Origin: Apostichopus japonicus
Taxonomy: Eukaryota; Echinodermata; Holothuroidea; Aspidochirotida; Stichopodidae
Assembly: GCF_037975245.1 (NCBI RefSeq)
Contig: NC_092568.1
Coordinates: 7,545,501 to 7,609,500 of the forward strand
Reading direction: 5' to 3'
Length of the DNA: 64,000 bases
Position 1 is the first letter of the stretch. Each line of letters starts with the position of its first letter. Below, one piece after another: positions 13,330 to 27,100 of this stretch. The notes under the pieces are model-generated. The model did no database searches. It saw only the letters and a list, made by a program, of their open reading frames with translations, and was not told the origin of the DNA. The position numbers and the translations under genes are program-made.

Positions 13330-14840
13330 TCATTTCCTTCAACGGCCCCGGTGTAGATATGCTCACAGCCGAACTTTTAAAGCAGATAAAGATTTTACTG
13401 CAATTAAAATCAAGCAACTACTTGACAAGATTTGGAGAGCTGAGAAAATCCCAACAAACTGGAAAAGAGGGCTCATCATTAAATTACCAAAGAAAGGAAA
13501 CATGAAAGAGTGCAAAAGCTGGCTTGGAATAACATTGCTGTCTGTTACAAGTAAAATTCTTAGTAAAATTGTGATAGATATAATTAGGAACGGTATTTAA
13601 CACAAACTGAATAAGGAACAAGCAGGATTTAGAAAGGGCAGAGGGACAACTGAACAGCTTTTTATACTCCGGAATATTATTGAGCAATCTAACGAATGGC
13701 AGGCAGCACTGTATCTAAACTTCATAATATGCTTTCGACTCTATACACCGCGAGAGCCCCTGGATAATTTTGAGAAACTATGGAATACCAGCAAAGATTG
13801 TAATGGTGAAAGCCTTTTTTGAGGACTTCCAATGTGCAGTAGTGGACAATGGTGAGAAATCAGAGTGGTTTGACATAAAAAAGAACTGGTGTCAAACAGG
13901 AGTGCAGTATGTCAGGCTATTTCTTTCACTTATTCCTTACAGTGCTGGACTGGGTCTTAAGAAAGGAAACTTTGAACAGTGAAAATTGAATTAGATGAAA
14001 ATTCACTAAAAAACTGGATGACATTGATTTTGCAGATGACATTGCCCTCATGTCATCAACCAAGCAACATATGCAAATAAAACAATTTGCTAGCTGATGA
14101 GGCAAGCAGAGTGGGTCCTGACATTAATAAGCAGAAGACCAAAGTGATGCGTGTAAACACTAGGAACCAGGAACGTATTTATATTGGTCAGTAAGAGTTA
14201 CAAGAGGTGGACAGATTTGTATACTTGGATGCGACAATGACAAAAGGTGATGGCGGAATGGGAGACATTGCCAACAGAATTGGGAAAGCCAGGGTGCACT
14301 AATACGTATACAAAAGATTTGGGTCTCCAAAAGCATCTGTAGAAGAACAAAAATGAGGCTATACAAAACACTGGTAATACTTGTCCTACTATTTGGATGC
14401 GAGACATGGAAATTGAATAAGTGGGATGAAAAGAAAAGCGATATCTTTCATAACAAATGCCACAGGAGAGTGTTAGGGATAAGATGGCAAGAACGGGTCA
14501 GCACAAAGGAACTTCTAAAGAGAGCATAAATGGGACCACTAAGCATCGAAATTAAGAAAAGAAGATGGAAATTCATTTGGCATATATTGCGCCAAAACCC
14601 AAACAACGACAGCAACATCATCATGACTTGGGCACCAGAGGGCAGGATAGAGAATGAAAGGGGGACCAAAAACAGCATGGCGAAGGACAGTAGACAAAGA
14701 GAGAGCTAGAGAGAGAGAGTGCTGGTTGACGATCCTGGAATGAGGCCAGAAACGCAGCTGCCGACCGAGACCGAGACTCTATGGAGGCCTTATTTGCCTC
14801 TATAGGCAAGAATAAGACAGTTGAGATGAGAGATGATATA
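13330..14840 (+). pseudogene. Decayed LINE reverse transcriptase
   Basis: Pieces of a reverse transcriptase run across several frames: AEKIPTNWKRGLIIKLPKKG, NKEQAGFRKGRGTTEQLF, DIDFADDIALMSS (catalytic block), GPDINKQKTKVMRVN, KCHRRVLGIRWQERVSTKEL, and KKRRWKFIWHILRQNP. Stops and frameshifts are frequent. The 3' end keeps the RPET/ERDRDSMEAL-type tail near 14740-14800. It differs from the intact LINE at 33-36 kb and is clearly old. Confidence 0.8.
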
Positions 14841-16204
14841 ATCAGTACACTACAAATTACCTTACATTTCACCCATCGATGAATTGTATCATAATTGGCC
14901 TAGTTGAAACATACAAAAAAGCAGCTCATACTGTATGTCATGATGTCGTATGTATATTATGGCATACTATTTTATATGTACTAGATTTGGTCAATATGCA
15001 GCAGTAAAAACAAGCATGACAACAATATAAAGGTTAAACAGGTTGCAGAATATGGTATGTACAGTTTTTGTCAAGTAAAATAAGTATTGTACTATAATGT
15101 TATTCTTTAGGACTACTGTGGCAAATTTTCATGTTTTACCCCAATTTAAACATAGTTTACCGCTGTAAGACTAAGGTACATTTTTGGATGGGAGCATATA
15201 TAAATTGTTTCTAATATCATATATAGGGTGATATATTATTGTATTAATGTGTTTTTTATCAGTTAGACCATTGCTGGACTTGCGGTCTTACTGCTTTACC
15301 TAAAGTCTTTTCATAGTGTTTATTTATTTTAATATGAACGAGGAATAAAGAGACCAAAAACAATGTGTTGTCATTCTTAAAAAGAAGTTCTCTGTCCAAA
15401 AGTCCCACAAAGCTGACCTCATCGTGGTGTCAGAGTGGCAATCACTGTCTTTTCAGTGGGTGAACTAGAGCTTTGTCTGGTCATTTTTAGGCCAAAATGC
15501 CCTCTCAGGTGTCATATTTAGTTGCTTGTTGTATAATCTGCATGTTTCCACAAAACTAGTTATGCTTGAAAATATACCCAGTAAAAAGTTCCCTGTCTAG
15601 ATACCATCAAGGCTCCATAGGCTGATTACTATATAGGAACCCCATGTACAATTTCAGGAGAGTGAATTTGAAGGGCACTGACAGGGATTGTACTTTTTGC
15701 AGTGGCAGGGCTTGTACTTGGAAATGCACCCAGCATGGGTCCATCTTCATAAGAGTCTCTAAATAAAATTACTGCTGATGATAAATGCAAACCAGTGTTG
15801 AGTGTCTGATTGTACAGCTATTACCGATGAGTACTAGAAGTAGCGATTGTTACGATAAGGCATTGCTTGCATGTGTTGGCAGTGTTTCATGATCTGCAGG
15901 CGTCCTTATGCCCCTACCCACACAGAAAAGTAATTTCACTGCCATGAGTAGTTCCTCGTATCATTTGATGTAAGCAATTCGATTCCATTAGTTTTATCAC
16001 GCTTAGTTATATAACATTTCGAGCAATACGTACCAACGAGTCACCACTTTACTCGTAACCTGTATTCGGAACCTGTATTTGTGTGCGTATATATTAGCTG
16101 TGAACTTGACTTTGTTACAGGATGACTTGAAGAACAAGAGCCCAAGGGCACTGTGGTTCCTTGCTTGGAGTATATGACAATACACATAATATTATCAAGC
16201 AAGA
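14841..16204. other. Non-coding
   Basis: No gene or clear repeat seen. Confidence 0.4.
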
Positions 16205-18385
16205 TTGGGCTCAAATAGTTCAAGTAATTGTGGTCCTACATGTACCCATAAAGTAATCAACACTATAGCCAACACTTTTGTGATCACAAAATGTGATCAA
16301 ATTTTTGATCAAAAGGCACTTTTGAGATCTAAATATGGCGTCGAAAATGTAAGAAATATAAGGTCACCTACAAGCGGGTCAACAGATATGATAACATTGG
16401 TGACCTCAGATGACATGACCTTTCAGTTTCAAAATGTTCCACCAACCCATTCACAACTTGTCCCAAATTATCAACCGTGTCACACCCTGGCATTGGGATT
16501 TAATTGCATTAAATGTCTAAAAATTAACTTTGAACTTGTATACATAACTTCACACACAAAGGTCACCCGTAGGTCAACCAATTGACATTTTTGATTGGTG
16601 AGACCTAAATAAAGCATCAAAACTGTAAAAATTCAAACATTTTTTCTTTGCCCATTTTCTCCTCCCAAAATACTAGTTTTTTAACATAAGCTGACCTTTG
16701 GTGACCTTGGATCACATGACCGCTAAGTTTGAAAATATTCCCCTATACCATTCCCAACTTGTCCAAAAAAATCAACCTTGTCACACCTTGGCACTGGGAG
16801 TTATTGCATTAAATGTCTGAAAATTAACTTTGACCTCCTATAACTTCACACACAAAGCTCATGCAGGGGTCAACCTACTGACATTTGTGATCAGAAGGTA
16901 CCTTTAACATCTGAAAATAGCATTGAAACTGTAAAAATCCACAAAACACAAAAAGGTCACCAGAGGTCAAATTGAGGTCAAGGGTCACCCAGATGCGGGT
17001 CGACAATTGGATTACATTGAAGCAACTCCCAACCCTAACGGACAATTTGTTCTCAAGTTATCGCAAAAATACTAGTTTTTTTTTATCATGAATTGACATT
17101 TAAGTGACCTCGGATCACATGACCGTTAAGTTTGAAAATATTCCCCTATACCATTTGCAACTTGTCCCAAAATATCAACCGCGTAATACATTGGCACTGG
17201 GAGTTATTACACTAAATGTCTGAAAATTAACTTTGACCTCATATAACTTAACATACAAAGGTCACCTTGGGTCAACTTATTGACATTTTTGATCGGTGAG
17301 ACCTAAATAGAGCATCAAACTATACAAATTCACACATTTTTTCTTTGCCCATTTTCTCCTCCCAAAATACTAGTTTTTTAACATTAATTGACCTTTGGTG
17401 ACCTCGGATCATGACCGTTAAGTTTGAAAATATTCCCCTATACCATTTGCAACTTGTCCAAAAATATCAACCACGTCACACCTTGGAACTGGGAGTTATT
17501 GCATCAAATGTCTGAAAATTAACTTTGACCTCGTATAACTTCGCACACGAAGTTCACACGGGTGTCAACCCATTGACATTTTTGATCGGAAGGTACCTTT
17601 GGTATCCAAATCTAGCATCAAAACCAAACATTTTCTTTTTTGCTCGTTTCCTCCCAAAATAAGCACATTTTTTCTAATGTGACCTTTGACCTTGGTTTCA
17701 GATGTAGTTTAATCTCCTGATTCCAAAAAACAAAACGACAAGTCTGTACAACCATCCTAACTCCGACCGAAAAACTTTGACCCCATATAACTTCGCACAT
17801 AAAGGTCACACAGGGTCAACCTATTGACATTTATGTTCAGAATGTACCTTTGACATCTGAAAATAGCATCAAAACTGTAAAAATCCCCCAAAACACGTAA
17901 AGGTCACCAGAGGTCAAATTGAGGTCAAGGGTCACACAGATGCGGGTCGACAATTGGATTACATTGAAGCAACTCCCAACCCTAACGGACATTTCGTTCT
18001 CAAGTTATCGCAAAAATACTAGTTTTTTATCATTAATTGACCTTTCTTGACCTTCAATCACATTACCGTTATGTTTGGAAACGATGCCTTACCCCATTCA
18101 CAACTACTCCAAAAATATCAACCATGTCGGACCCTGTCAATGGGAGTTATTGCTGTTTTTAATATATTGGTTTTTGGCATCTAACTGACCTTTGGTGACC
18201 TTTGCGGGCACCAAAAACAATAGGGATGTTTCTCTTACTATGGGCTATCCACCCAACAAGTTTCATCATGATACATCATTTCCTTATTGAGATATCGTGT
18301 ACACAAGCCAAGCGTCACATACACACACACACACACGCCAAGTTGAACGCATAGGTTCCTTGCTTTGCAAAAAGCAAGGAACCAA
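16205..18385 (+). repeat. Degenerate 300-420-bp repeat block ('gacctttggtgacc' family)
   Basis: At least four diverged units recur, each with 'ttgacctttggtgacctcggatcacatgacc', then 'aaaatattcccctataccatt', 'aactttgacctc', and 'aaggtcacc'. Unit starts are near 16685, 17092, 17388 and 18036. A perfect inverted repeat GGTTCCTTGCTT / AAGCAAGGAACC closes the block (18353-18382). A related stretch lies at 12680-12890. Short open frames here are chance. Confidence 0.7.
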
Positions 18386-18796
18386 AAATAGATACTTATT
18401 ATTAGTTTATACTAGTTTTCAAAATTGGAATTGATAATATCATGCCAAAATAAAACATTTTTCTGAAGTTCGAAAGTGGTTAATTTACGTTCGAAAATGC
18501 GGCTGAAATTCCCTTTCCACTCCTTTTTTTGTTGTCTTTTGTCAATAACGATTGGATTAAACCCTTTCCTTCCTCAAATTCATATGACCTAACCTGGCAT
18601 GTATTCAGAATACTTGTATGTAATGACTATTCTGACATACCGCCCTCTACTACATTTATAATATAACCATAGAAATTTATAAGGATAGAACGCTGACACA
18701 GTGTATTGCCGTGTGTTTTAGTAGTGAAGCGTATCGGCAGTAACACTCCTTTTTGAATAACGATTCGATTTAAACACGTTTCCTTCATCAAATTCA

Positions 18797-19133
18797 ACTA
18801 TTATCATAGGCGTAGAAGCCCAACTTTCTTTTGGGGGGGGGGGGGGGGCTGAAACGACTTGCCTCAAAAATATGACCAACATTTTTTGCGCGCCCGCGCG
18901 TTCAACATATTATTGTGCATATCACATAGGCATGCATCGGTTAATCAAAGTCGTTACAATAATAATGATGATAATAATATCCATTTAACCATTGAAAACA
19001 CATTGCAAATTATTTTTCTTTCAGTAGGTGACCGAAAATTTTTCAGCATATTGCCCGAATTTTCACAAAATTTTGGGGGTTGCGGGGGGGGGGGGGGAGT
19101 GCATCCCCAGCCTTCTACGCCTATGACTATTAC
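18797..19133. mobile_element. hAT-type MITE, TSD ACTATTAT/C
   Basis: Element 18805-19125 has inverted ends CATAGGCGTAGAAG and CTTCTACGCCTATG. The flanks ACTATTAT (18797-18804) and ACTATTAC (19126-19133) match at 7 of 8 bases. G-runs lie just inside both ends. The left half matches 51953-52240. Confidence 0.75.
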
Positions 19134-19489
19134 CTAACCAATACATTGGTTAATAACTGAGAAATTGACCTTCGAAAATGGTAAATTTAACCTAATGCAT
19201 TATTAATGAGGAGTGACGTCAAGAAACCCGTGCATGTTCTATAAGAAAAGAAAGTATTTTTCGCACAGCTGGGGACAGTGGCGCAGCGTCCATACAGTCA
19301 GGGGCGGATGCCCCCCTGACAGACTCAAACGGACTGTTGACGCCCTTTTCAGTTCTTTACCACTTTTTACATATTCACGGTTATTGACTGTTTTATTGCG
19401 CTCTCATCTACCTATTGACATTTGTAACATTTTGGTGGTGTAATTTGGCGTTGACACCTATTTATTCTTCGTTTATCTGCAAAATAGCC

Positions 19490-19655
19490 AGGCCCGGAAA
19501 GGACCATTTCCGGCGATCTAGGGAGTATCTTTACTCAAAATAATTATGTACGCTACGCGCCAACCAATGGTGGCGCTCCGCTTAGATAGTGTCGAAAGCG
19601 CCCCTACAGACCATTCTCGCCCCTCCTGATCAATACCCCTAGCCCCGCCACTGGC
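19490..19655 (-). mobile_element. Truncated hAT-type MITE fragment
   Basis: On the minus strand it starts CAGTGGCGGGGCTAGGGG (about 19655) and continues through 'gtctgtaggggcgctttcgacactatc', shared with 52262-52315. It then runs through 'ccaccattggttggcgcg' and a segment resembling 20575-20655. No matching opposite end or duplication is seen. A still older relative may lie at 12100-12215. Confidence 0.5.
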
Positions 19656-20448
19656 TGGGGACTGACTGGAAAGGAATCTTGAACTTTACACGGATTGCTA
19701 CACAGGGATATACCCGATTGCGCAACACAGGGATGAACGAGATTGCGCACTATATAGACGTCAGTGATTGCAACACAGGGATATATCAGATTGCGCAACA
19801 CGGGGGAATAAACTGGATTGCACAATATATGGAAGCTTTGAGTTGCCACTAACTTAATAATTGAAAAGCTGGAAAAGGATGACTCAGAGGGTAAGGGAGA
19901 GGCCTGTTGGACTTGCTGGTGGCAAAAGAAATATGTGTTTTTTTACAGTATTAGAGTAGAGTGTACGCATGGTATGAGTAGAAAGCAGAAGGAAGTTTGA
20001 TATAAAGGGTCGGAATATTAAAAAAAAAGGTGACGGATAATCGTAAAAAATAAATGATTGATGTCAGGACATCGGCAAAGGATTCTATAGTAATCTGAAC
20101 AGTAAGATGTAAGGAAGAAAGATTTGGAACGGATGGCAACAAGGAAGTTATTTTGGGACTGAACCTGGGATACTGCGTGGAACATATATCGCTCTCCTGG
20201 AACCTATTTATTAAAGCAAATATATTAAATAAAATAATAGCACAACGCAATTTAGTATATCAACATCAACAGGACCACAGAAGAGTCAAGAACTTAACCT
20301 CCACGTAATATTTTTAAGTGTACCGGTACCACGCGATGCCAGTTTATTTAAGTAAGTAATTTATGATTTACATGTTCCCAAGATTTGAATACATGTATTA
20401 TATATCAGTTTGTAAACGTTTCGGTAAGGAACATTAAATATGTGTAAC

Positions 20449-20730
20449 GTGCTAGCCAGGCGCGTAGCCAAGGGGGTGGGGGTGCGAAGGGGCCAGCCGC
20501 CCCCTTGAGCATATTTTTAAAAAATTTTGTTAATGTTTTTATGATATCGCTAGTATTTTCAAAAGAGAAAATGCTAAGATGCATCGTACAAGGCCTGGGA
20601 AGTGCCTTTTCCAGCGATCTGGGAGGCATTTTCGCCATCATGGTGGCGCTACGCTTAGATAGTTTGCAATGCCGAATCTACAGTTCCGCCCCTCCCTTGG
20701 CAAATTCCTGGCTACGCGCCTGGTGCTAGC
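20449..20730. mobile_element. hAT-type MITE, 8-bp TSD GTGCTAGC
   Basis: Element 20457-20722 has ends CAGGCGCGTAGCCA and TGGCTACGCGCCTG. The flanks are identical, GTGCTAGC (20449-20456 and 20723-20730). The internal 'cgatctgggaggcatttt..ggtggcgctacgcttagat' segment recurs, diverged, at 19500-19600 on the other strand. Confidence 0.82.
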
Positions 20731-20923
20731 ACATTACACATTTCCACTATATTCAAATACAGTTTAGTTCTGTGTTTATATTTTGCGTGTGTCTTGCTCT
20801 CTGTATGGAGTCTCCGTTCCAGAAAAGAGATAACTGATCAAGCTGGAAAGTTACTCTCATTGCTAGTCCAATTTTGGCTACTTCCCATTTGTTCGAAATA
20901 ACCCGCTTACAAAGGCTACAGTT

Positions 20924-21305
20924 ATTCCACACAGTGGCGTAGGAAGTTACTTTTGAGTGGGGGGGCTGAAGACTGGTGGCCGGCCTGGGGGAGGGGTCTA
21001 AGGGAAGGGGGTGTCCCCCTCCCCTTTGGATTTTTTTGCATTTCCAGGTGGCCTCAGATGCAATTTGGTGCAATATAGCACACTTCAACACCCACTCCAT
21101 TTCGTAAACTTAATTTTGTATTTTCACCTGGCCTTAGATGCAATTTGGTGCTCCAAATGAGATTTTTTTCTCATTTGGAAATGAAAAAGGGGTTTTTTGA
21201 CTTGCGAAGTGGGGGGGCGGAATGATACTTTCGCCCCTCCACATTTTTCACTGGGGGGGGGCTGGCGCCCCCCAGCCCCCCGGTTCCTACGCCCTTGATT
21301 CCACA
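20924..21305. mobile_element. hAT-type MITE, 8-bp TSD ATTCCACA
   Basis: Element 20932-21297 begins CAGTGGCGTAGGAAG and ends TTCCTACGCCCTTG. Flanks ATTCCACA are identical at 20924-20931 and 21298-21305. A stem (CCAAATGAGA..TCTCATTTGG) lies near 21153-21180. The right half is closely related to 52316-52532. Confidence 0.85.
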
Positions 21306-21640
21306 TATACAGATACAGATTTATCTGGCCATATAAAGCCAGATATAACTGGATAAACAGTCAATCCAGATAAAGATTTATCTGACCATATACAGCCAAA
21401 TATAAGGTTGGATATGTAGTCAATCCAGATAAACTTTTATCTGGCCCAGATATGGATGCCATAATTTTTTACCAGATAAAATTTTATATGGGCCATATGA
21501 AACTCCATTATTAAGTAATATCTGCCCAATTTTTTATCCGGCCAGTTCCGGAGCAGATTTGGCCCAGATTAATATCCTAGATCTGGCCCGGATCTGGATT
21601 ATTATATCTGGCCCAGATCTGGGATTTCGGTAAGGGCTCT
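21306..21640. repeat. 'Atctggccagat' repeat region
   Basis: Many short words of the form ATCTGG/CCAGAT in both orientations. Probably a degenerate foldable repeat. No boundaries or coding seen. Confidence 0.45.
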
Positions 21641-22401
21641 AAGTTAATAACTACAACTAATGAACTAAACTAAAATGTGATTGCGAATACAGCCGCAACT
21701 GCGATAGAATATGTGGCATAAAAGTGGCGTACTGAATTATGTAAGTTAGCCTGACAACATATCTGTATAACGGAGAGCTACAATAGACAATACTTTCGAC
21801 TCTTCTCTCGCTTCGGCTCAAAATGCTGAAAGAACGAGAGAAAACAAAGCGCCAATGATAACCGCCGTGTTGTCTCAAACTGACTATGCTAACTTTGTAC
21901 GCAATTCCTCACTGAAATTTGCTAAGACTCAAAAACAAAAACGAATCGTGAATGAGGAATTTCATCATGTTTCAACAACAACTCAAATTTGATTGCGACT
22001 ACAGTCGCAATAACGAAAGACTTAGTATATCAAACATACACATATATGTATACTGTATCAATTGTTGGTCCAACAACGATTGACGAAAGACCCAAACGAC
22101 TAATGACGTACATGATATGGCAAAGAATAGCAAACTTACCCTGAAATTTTAAAATCCATGTAAACTTCGTCCATGGATTCGCCTCTGCTGGAAAAAATAA
22201 TCGTTCCCTGCTTCACATACGGACTTGTTTACCTTTATACGGAAGCTTAAACGTACGGAAGGTAAGAAGTGCCACCCTAAATTAGAAAAACTTTGCCCCA
22301 TATGTTATGTGTTTATCATGCCATAGTGTAATTGTTTACATAAAACTAGTGGTTCAAGAAATTTATTAACTATTTCTGGTGAACAAGCAGGGGGCTATGT
22401 C

Positions 22402-22617
22402 AATGTTCCCAGGGTCCAATGTTCCCAGGCCCCAGGGTTCGATGTTTCCAGGGTTCGATGTTCCCAGGGTTCGATGTTCCCAGGGTCCAATGTTCCCAGG
22501 GTTCGATGTTCCCAGGGTTCGATGTTCCCAGGGTCCATTGTTCCCAAGGTTCTTTGTTCCCAGGGTCCAATGTTCCCAGGGTCCGATGTTCCCAGGGTTC
22601 GATGTTCCCAGGGTTCC
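22402..22617 (+). repeat. 16-bp minisatellite, about 13 copies
   Basis: The unit is GTTCCCAGGGTTCGAT with TCGA/TCCA variants. Because 16 is not a multiple of 3, all frames on both strands stay open and give spurious proteins. Confidence 0.92.
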
Positions 22618-24113
22618 AACCAACTGTTGAGCATTTTCTGCCCAATTGCCGCTGGGTAATGTTTTTACTCATAGTTGGGCATATTATTTTACCCATAAAT
22701 AGTAATTAAGAAATTACCCAACTGGCCTGTTGGGCAATGCTTATCATTTGTTGGCGAAATGTTGAATACGCATATCATTTGGTTGGGTATCCGTTACTAC
22801 TAATTGGGCAACATAGGGCTATTTATTGGTCGATATTTCGACATTATTTAAGCAGTTTTTCTCCCTTTATTGGGTAATGGATAGTTAATCAATATATTCA
22901 TAATGATCAATACAGGTATTTCACTATTTCACCGTTTTTTACTGACTATACACAAAAATGTTGAATGATATACCTTAAAATAGGTGGGATGAACATGGAA
23001 GGTTGGATGATTGTGAACAAGTATAGCATACACCAAACCAAAAAGACAGATCTAACAACACAGTGTATTGTAGAATGATTTATTGAACATCTACTTTCTT
23101 GAAGCAGCATATCAAAACAAATTTAAAGCAGATAAAACAGATGAAAATCATAAGAAAAAATACACTTATCACATCCCACTTTGCTATTGTAGCATGCTAA
23201 TATTGTCAATCAATTGTTATAGTAACATGTAACTGTCATCCACCCATTGCTATTGTAGCATGCTACTCACATCCACCCATTGCTATTGTAACATGCTACT
23301 CTCTTCCACCCACTGCTATATTGTAGCATGCTACTGTCGTCCACCCATTGCTACTGTAGCATGCTACTCTCGTCCACTCATTGTTATAGTAGCATACTTC
23401 TCTCGTTCACCCATTGCTTCTCCTGTCATTGTTTTTTAAAATGTGTTTATTTTTGCACTGTTTGGTTAGTTCTCAAAGTCAAGAAATATATGAGCAGGGA
23501 AGCATTACCAACCCATGTAATCAACAGTTTAAGGATCATAAATCAGAAACTGTTTTGGGCGCAAGTCTAGATAAGCTATAAAAGATGACCAAAGGTTGAT
23601 TTCCATATTAAATCTTCTATCAGTAATAGAAAACTAATCCAAATGTAGGCAGCACAGGTGGAAACACATATCTTATGTTTCAACATGTTTAATTACATTT
23701 TAGTTTTGTTGGAACGAGACTGGTTAACTAACACCAGATCATTGTGATACTAAACCAAAGCTAGGGGTACCATCATGTCATGTTAGTACTCTATGCACAG
23801 GTTTTCCAAAATATTAACTGATTTTGTAAGACATTACTGTGATGGTGTTAATGAATATAATCTATTAAAACAAACTATTTTTGGCTGATTCAGTATGAAA
23901 TAAAATGGCAAACACTTAACCATGAATGATGAAACCAAGTTAACTGATACTGTACCTCACCAAATTCCTTGAATGCCAAGCCATGAAAGCTAAGTAACAG
24001 AACAATGGAAGTTAAGAAAAATCATCTGTAATTTTACACAGTATTTACACTTTAAATTTGTTCTATCAAGATGTAATGCATGATATAAATACAATGAATA
24101 GTTAATAAAAGAA
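22618..24113. other. Non-coding, 3' flank of the SAMD3-like gene
   Basis: Starts with inverted 'ttgggcaa/ttacccaa' words (22640-22830), then the 33-bp tandem repeat. AATAAA-like signals for the minus-strand gene occur near 24100 (tttatt on plus). Confidence 0.4.
23180..23420 (+). repeat. About 33-bp tandem repeat, 6-7 copies
   Basis: Copies of 'ccacccattgctattgtagc' followed by 'atgctactctcgt', diverged. Not coding. Confidence 0.75.
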
Positions 24114-27100
24114 CTACTTTGAATCTGATGCGATGAATGCACGCAGATTTCGAATGGAACTTGTGATGCTTGCCTCAGTGAAGTCATAGATCACAACCTG
24201 CAAAAACTGCCATGCAATCTTACACATTGGTTGATATTCAATGTCAAATATGTACATGGCCTTAAAGCATACGTCAATAGCTTTCATGAGTGATTGCTGA
24301 GGGAGTGCATTTCGTTCTATGATGATATAAGTTTGTGATGTAGTTATCCGACTTCCCCTGCACACAACAAATGGCTGTGGGGTTTCTGTTGCTTTGAGGG
24401 TCTTTACATGTTGGTCTACAATATGTCAAACATTTCCTATGAAAAGAAAGAAAAATGCAATATTTTAAGAAGTGCAGTTATCTACAATTTCATGAAATGA
24501 CACAAATGTAAAAAACCATGTAGCTATGAATATGTATGTGTATATATATATATACACACACACATATATATATATATATATACATATATATATGTATAAT
24601 ATATAAGTGTAAATATAAATGAGCAGTCTTCAACAATTTTGAGATCCCTCTAAGCTCCCCATTTTACTGGAGCTGTCAAAAAAACTTTCAAAAATTTTAC
24701 CCAGTGACCTCAAATAACGTTTGACCCCCCCCCCCCCAAAAAGGATAGACTTCTTTTACTAAATATGGTTGATATACACATCAAATATGAGATCTGTCTG
24801 AGCTTCCCAGTCTGAGCTATTTGAGTCACTATTTCAAACCTGCTGTTTGAGCCCTGCATTCAAATGGGGATGTAGAAAAACTTACTGGTTGCACATCAAT
24901 GAAGCAGTTTACTGAATAATTTGCTGAGTTGTGACCCTTTCTACCCTTTCCACTCCTTCCACTTCTGAATATGATAGCTAACAGGGAAGGGCCAGATTCT
25001 TTGTTTCTTCTGTGAAGATAAAAACAGTTAAACTGTTAATTATTCACCCCTTAAAACTGGCTAGTTAAATTTCTGCAGAATACAAAATATAACATTTAGG
25101 CACCCTTTAAAATTTCTTAAATGACTCTTGCCATCTTCATGAAAAAACATCACTTTCTGTTTATGAGAATCACTTTCATTGTTAAACTTTCATGGTATTA
25201 ATGAGAGAAGCAGTATACATTCTAACCTTTGGTAACGTTAAACAACCAAGTTTCCAAATATTCATTACGTGAAAATGTTTGTATAGTCTCTAGAAGAGAC
25301 ACTTTGCAGATTTTGACCTCTGGCTGGTGACCTATTTCTTTTAACAAGAATAAATTAAGGATAACAACCTCACAAGATATGATCATATATCAACACACAA
25401 TGTTGCATGTGCATGGACAGATTCACAGAGACACAGTCTGATAAAGGGTTGTCACTTACATGCATGTGCCATTTACATTGCCTGATTCATGTAAATATGG
25501 AAATATTGCCTTGATGTGAGAGTACCACAGACTTGGAGTCCTCCTAAAACTTAAAGCAATGTTAGACTTCATTATTAACCATTTAAAAGGTTTCTTTCAA
25601 TTGTCCAACAATTAAAAGGCTCTATTCCTTGGTTTTTGAACAGCAATCACCAATAACCATATTTTAAGTACAAAGCAGTGAGCATACTTTACTGTCAATA
25701 TCACCATTCATGTACCTACAGCTCATGAGAATCTAATTTGATGGACCAACAAGTCAACATATGTCTGTTTGTTTTGTATATTTAGGCTTACCCTTTGTGA
25801 GGTCATCAATTTTTGTATTCTGCATACCTAGGACTTCTCTCCAATTTAGCTGTTGGCTGTATAAAAAAACTTTTCTTGCCACCTTCTCCCATCTTTGATA
25901 GAGTTTGTTTGATCTTGATGGGTACAGCAATGCAAAGTCTTGCTCAATCTAAAATGAAAATGAAATAGTTTCTTAAGTCACCAGTGGAACATGACTCTTT
26001 TTGGGAACAGCTGCATGCTAGACATGGAAAGACTCACACATTAAAAAGCTTAGAAAATAGTTACTGTGGAACCAAATTATTTGTGGATTAAATGATAATT
26101 AATGATAATTATTTCAGACCTTTAACAGCCAAACAACATACATAACGTAACCCAGGGTAACGATGGTTTCATGAGAACAAACTATCAGTGAACACTGTTT
26201 GGCATTCTGCTTTACTATTCCCCCTCAATATGTAAGAACATAGATAACCTGCAGATTTTACATACACAACTTTCATTTAAGCCTTACAAAAACAAATCAA
26301 ATATGTCTATAGCCAGCTATCTTTAAAGATAAAAAAATATATGAAAATGCCTAACTTGGCTGTAATGAGTGTCAGGTGCAATCATATTAATCATTAAAAA
26401 AGAAAGCAAAGTATTTAATAGAATTTTACCATTCCTGGGTCCAACAATCGTGGAAACTCAGCAATGGTGGTGTTAACACTCCCCAGACTTTCTTTTATTC
26501 TCTTTTGGCGGTAGAAAGCTGTTTTCCCCATGAAAACAGTAACTTGGTCTTCAGGTTCCTTGTTGTATTCAAGCCATTGATTCATCATAACAAGTTCTTC
26601 TTCATTTTCAGGTGCTACTGGTGCTGAGAAATGAATTGTAAAGTAACTTCTATGTAATTGTTTTGCTTTGTGCAGGTTTATTGCACTTACTCTTGTATGC
26701 TGACTGCAAAATGAACTGGACGGGCTTGTTAATGCTGTTATATACAACTTTAGGTGTTCATCTGGATGATGTTACTCGATATGTAATATGTACCTACAGT
26801 ACCACTATCATCATTTTCCTTCAAAAGATGATAGAAATCTATAACTGAGAAACGATAATTTAAGTCATGCCTCATTGTTACTATTCTTGTTATAGCTACC
26901 CCAAGAAACAGGCAGACTTCACTCACCACAAGGCATCTGTTGTATTCAATCCATTATAATTGTTATAGAGATATAGTCTTTACTAGCTTTATTGTTGTTG
27001 TACAATTCCTTTGGTTCATGCAAAACTTGCCTAACATCTATCGTCACCCTTGTCCCAAATATGTAGTAAATGACTTGACATTGCAAATTGCAACAAAAAT

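Noticed and set aside
16205-16585. 126-codon frame
   Set aside because: Falls in the repeat block; other units of the same block do not keep the frame.
22366-22709. Six overlapping frames of 60-98 codons
   Set aside because: All arise from the 16-bp minisatellite, which is open in every frame.
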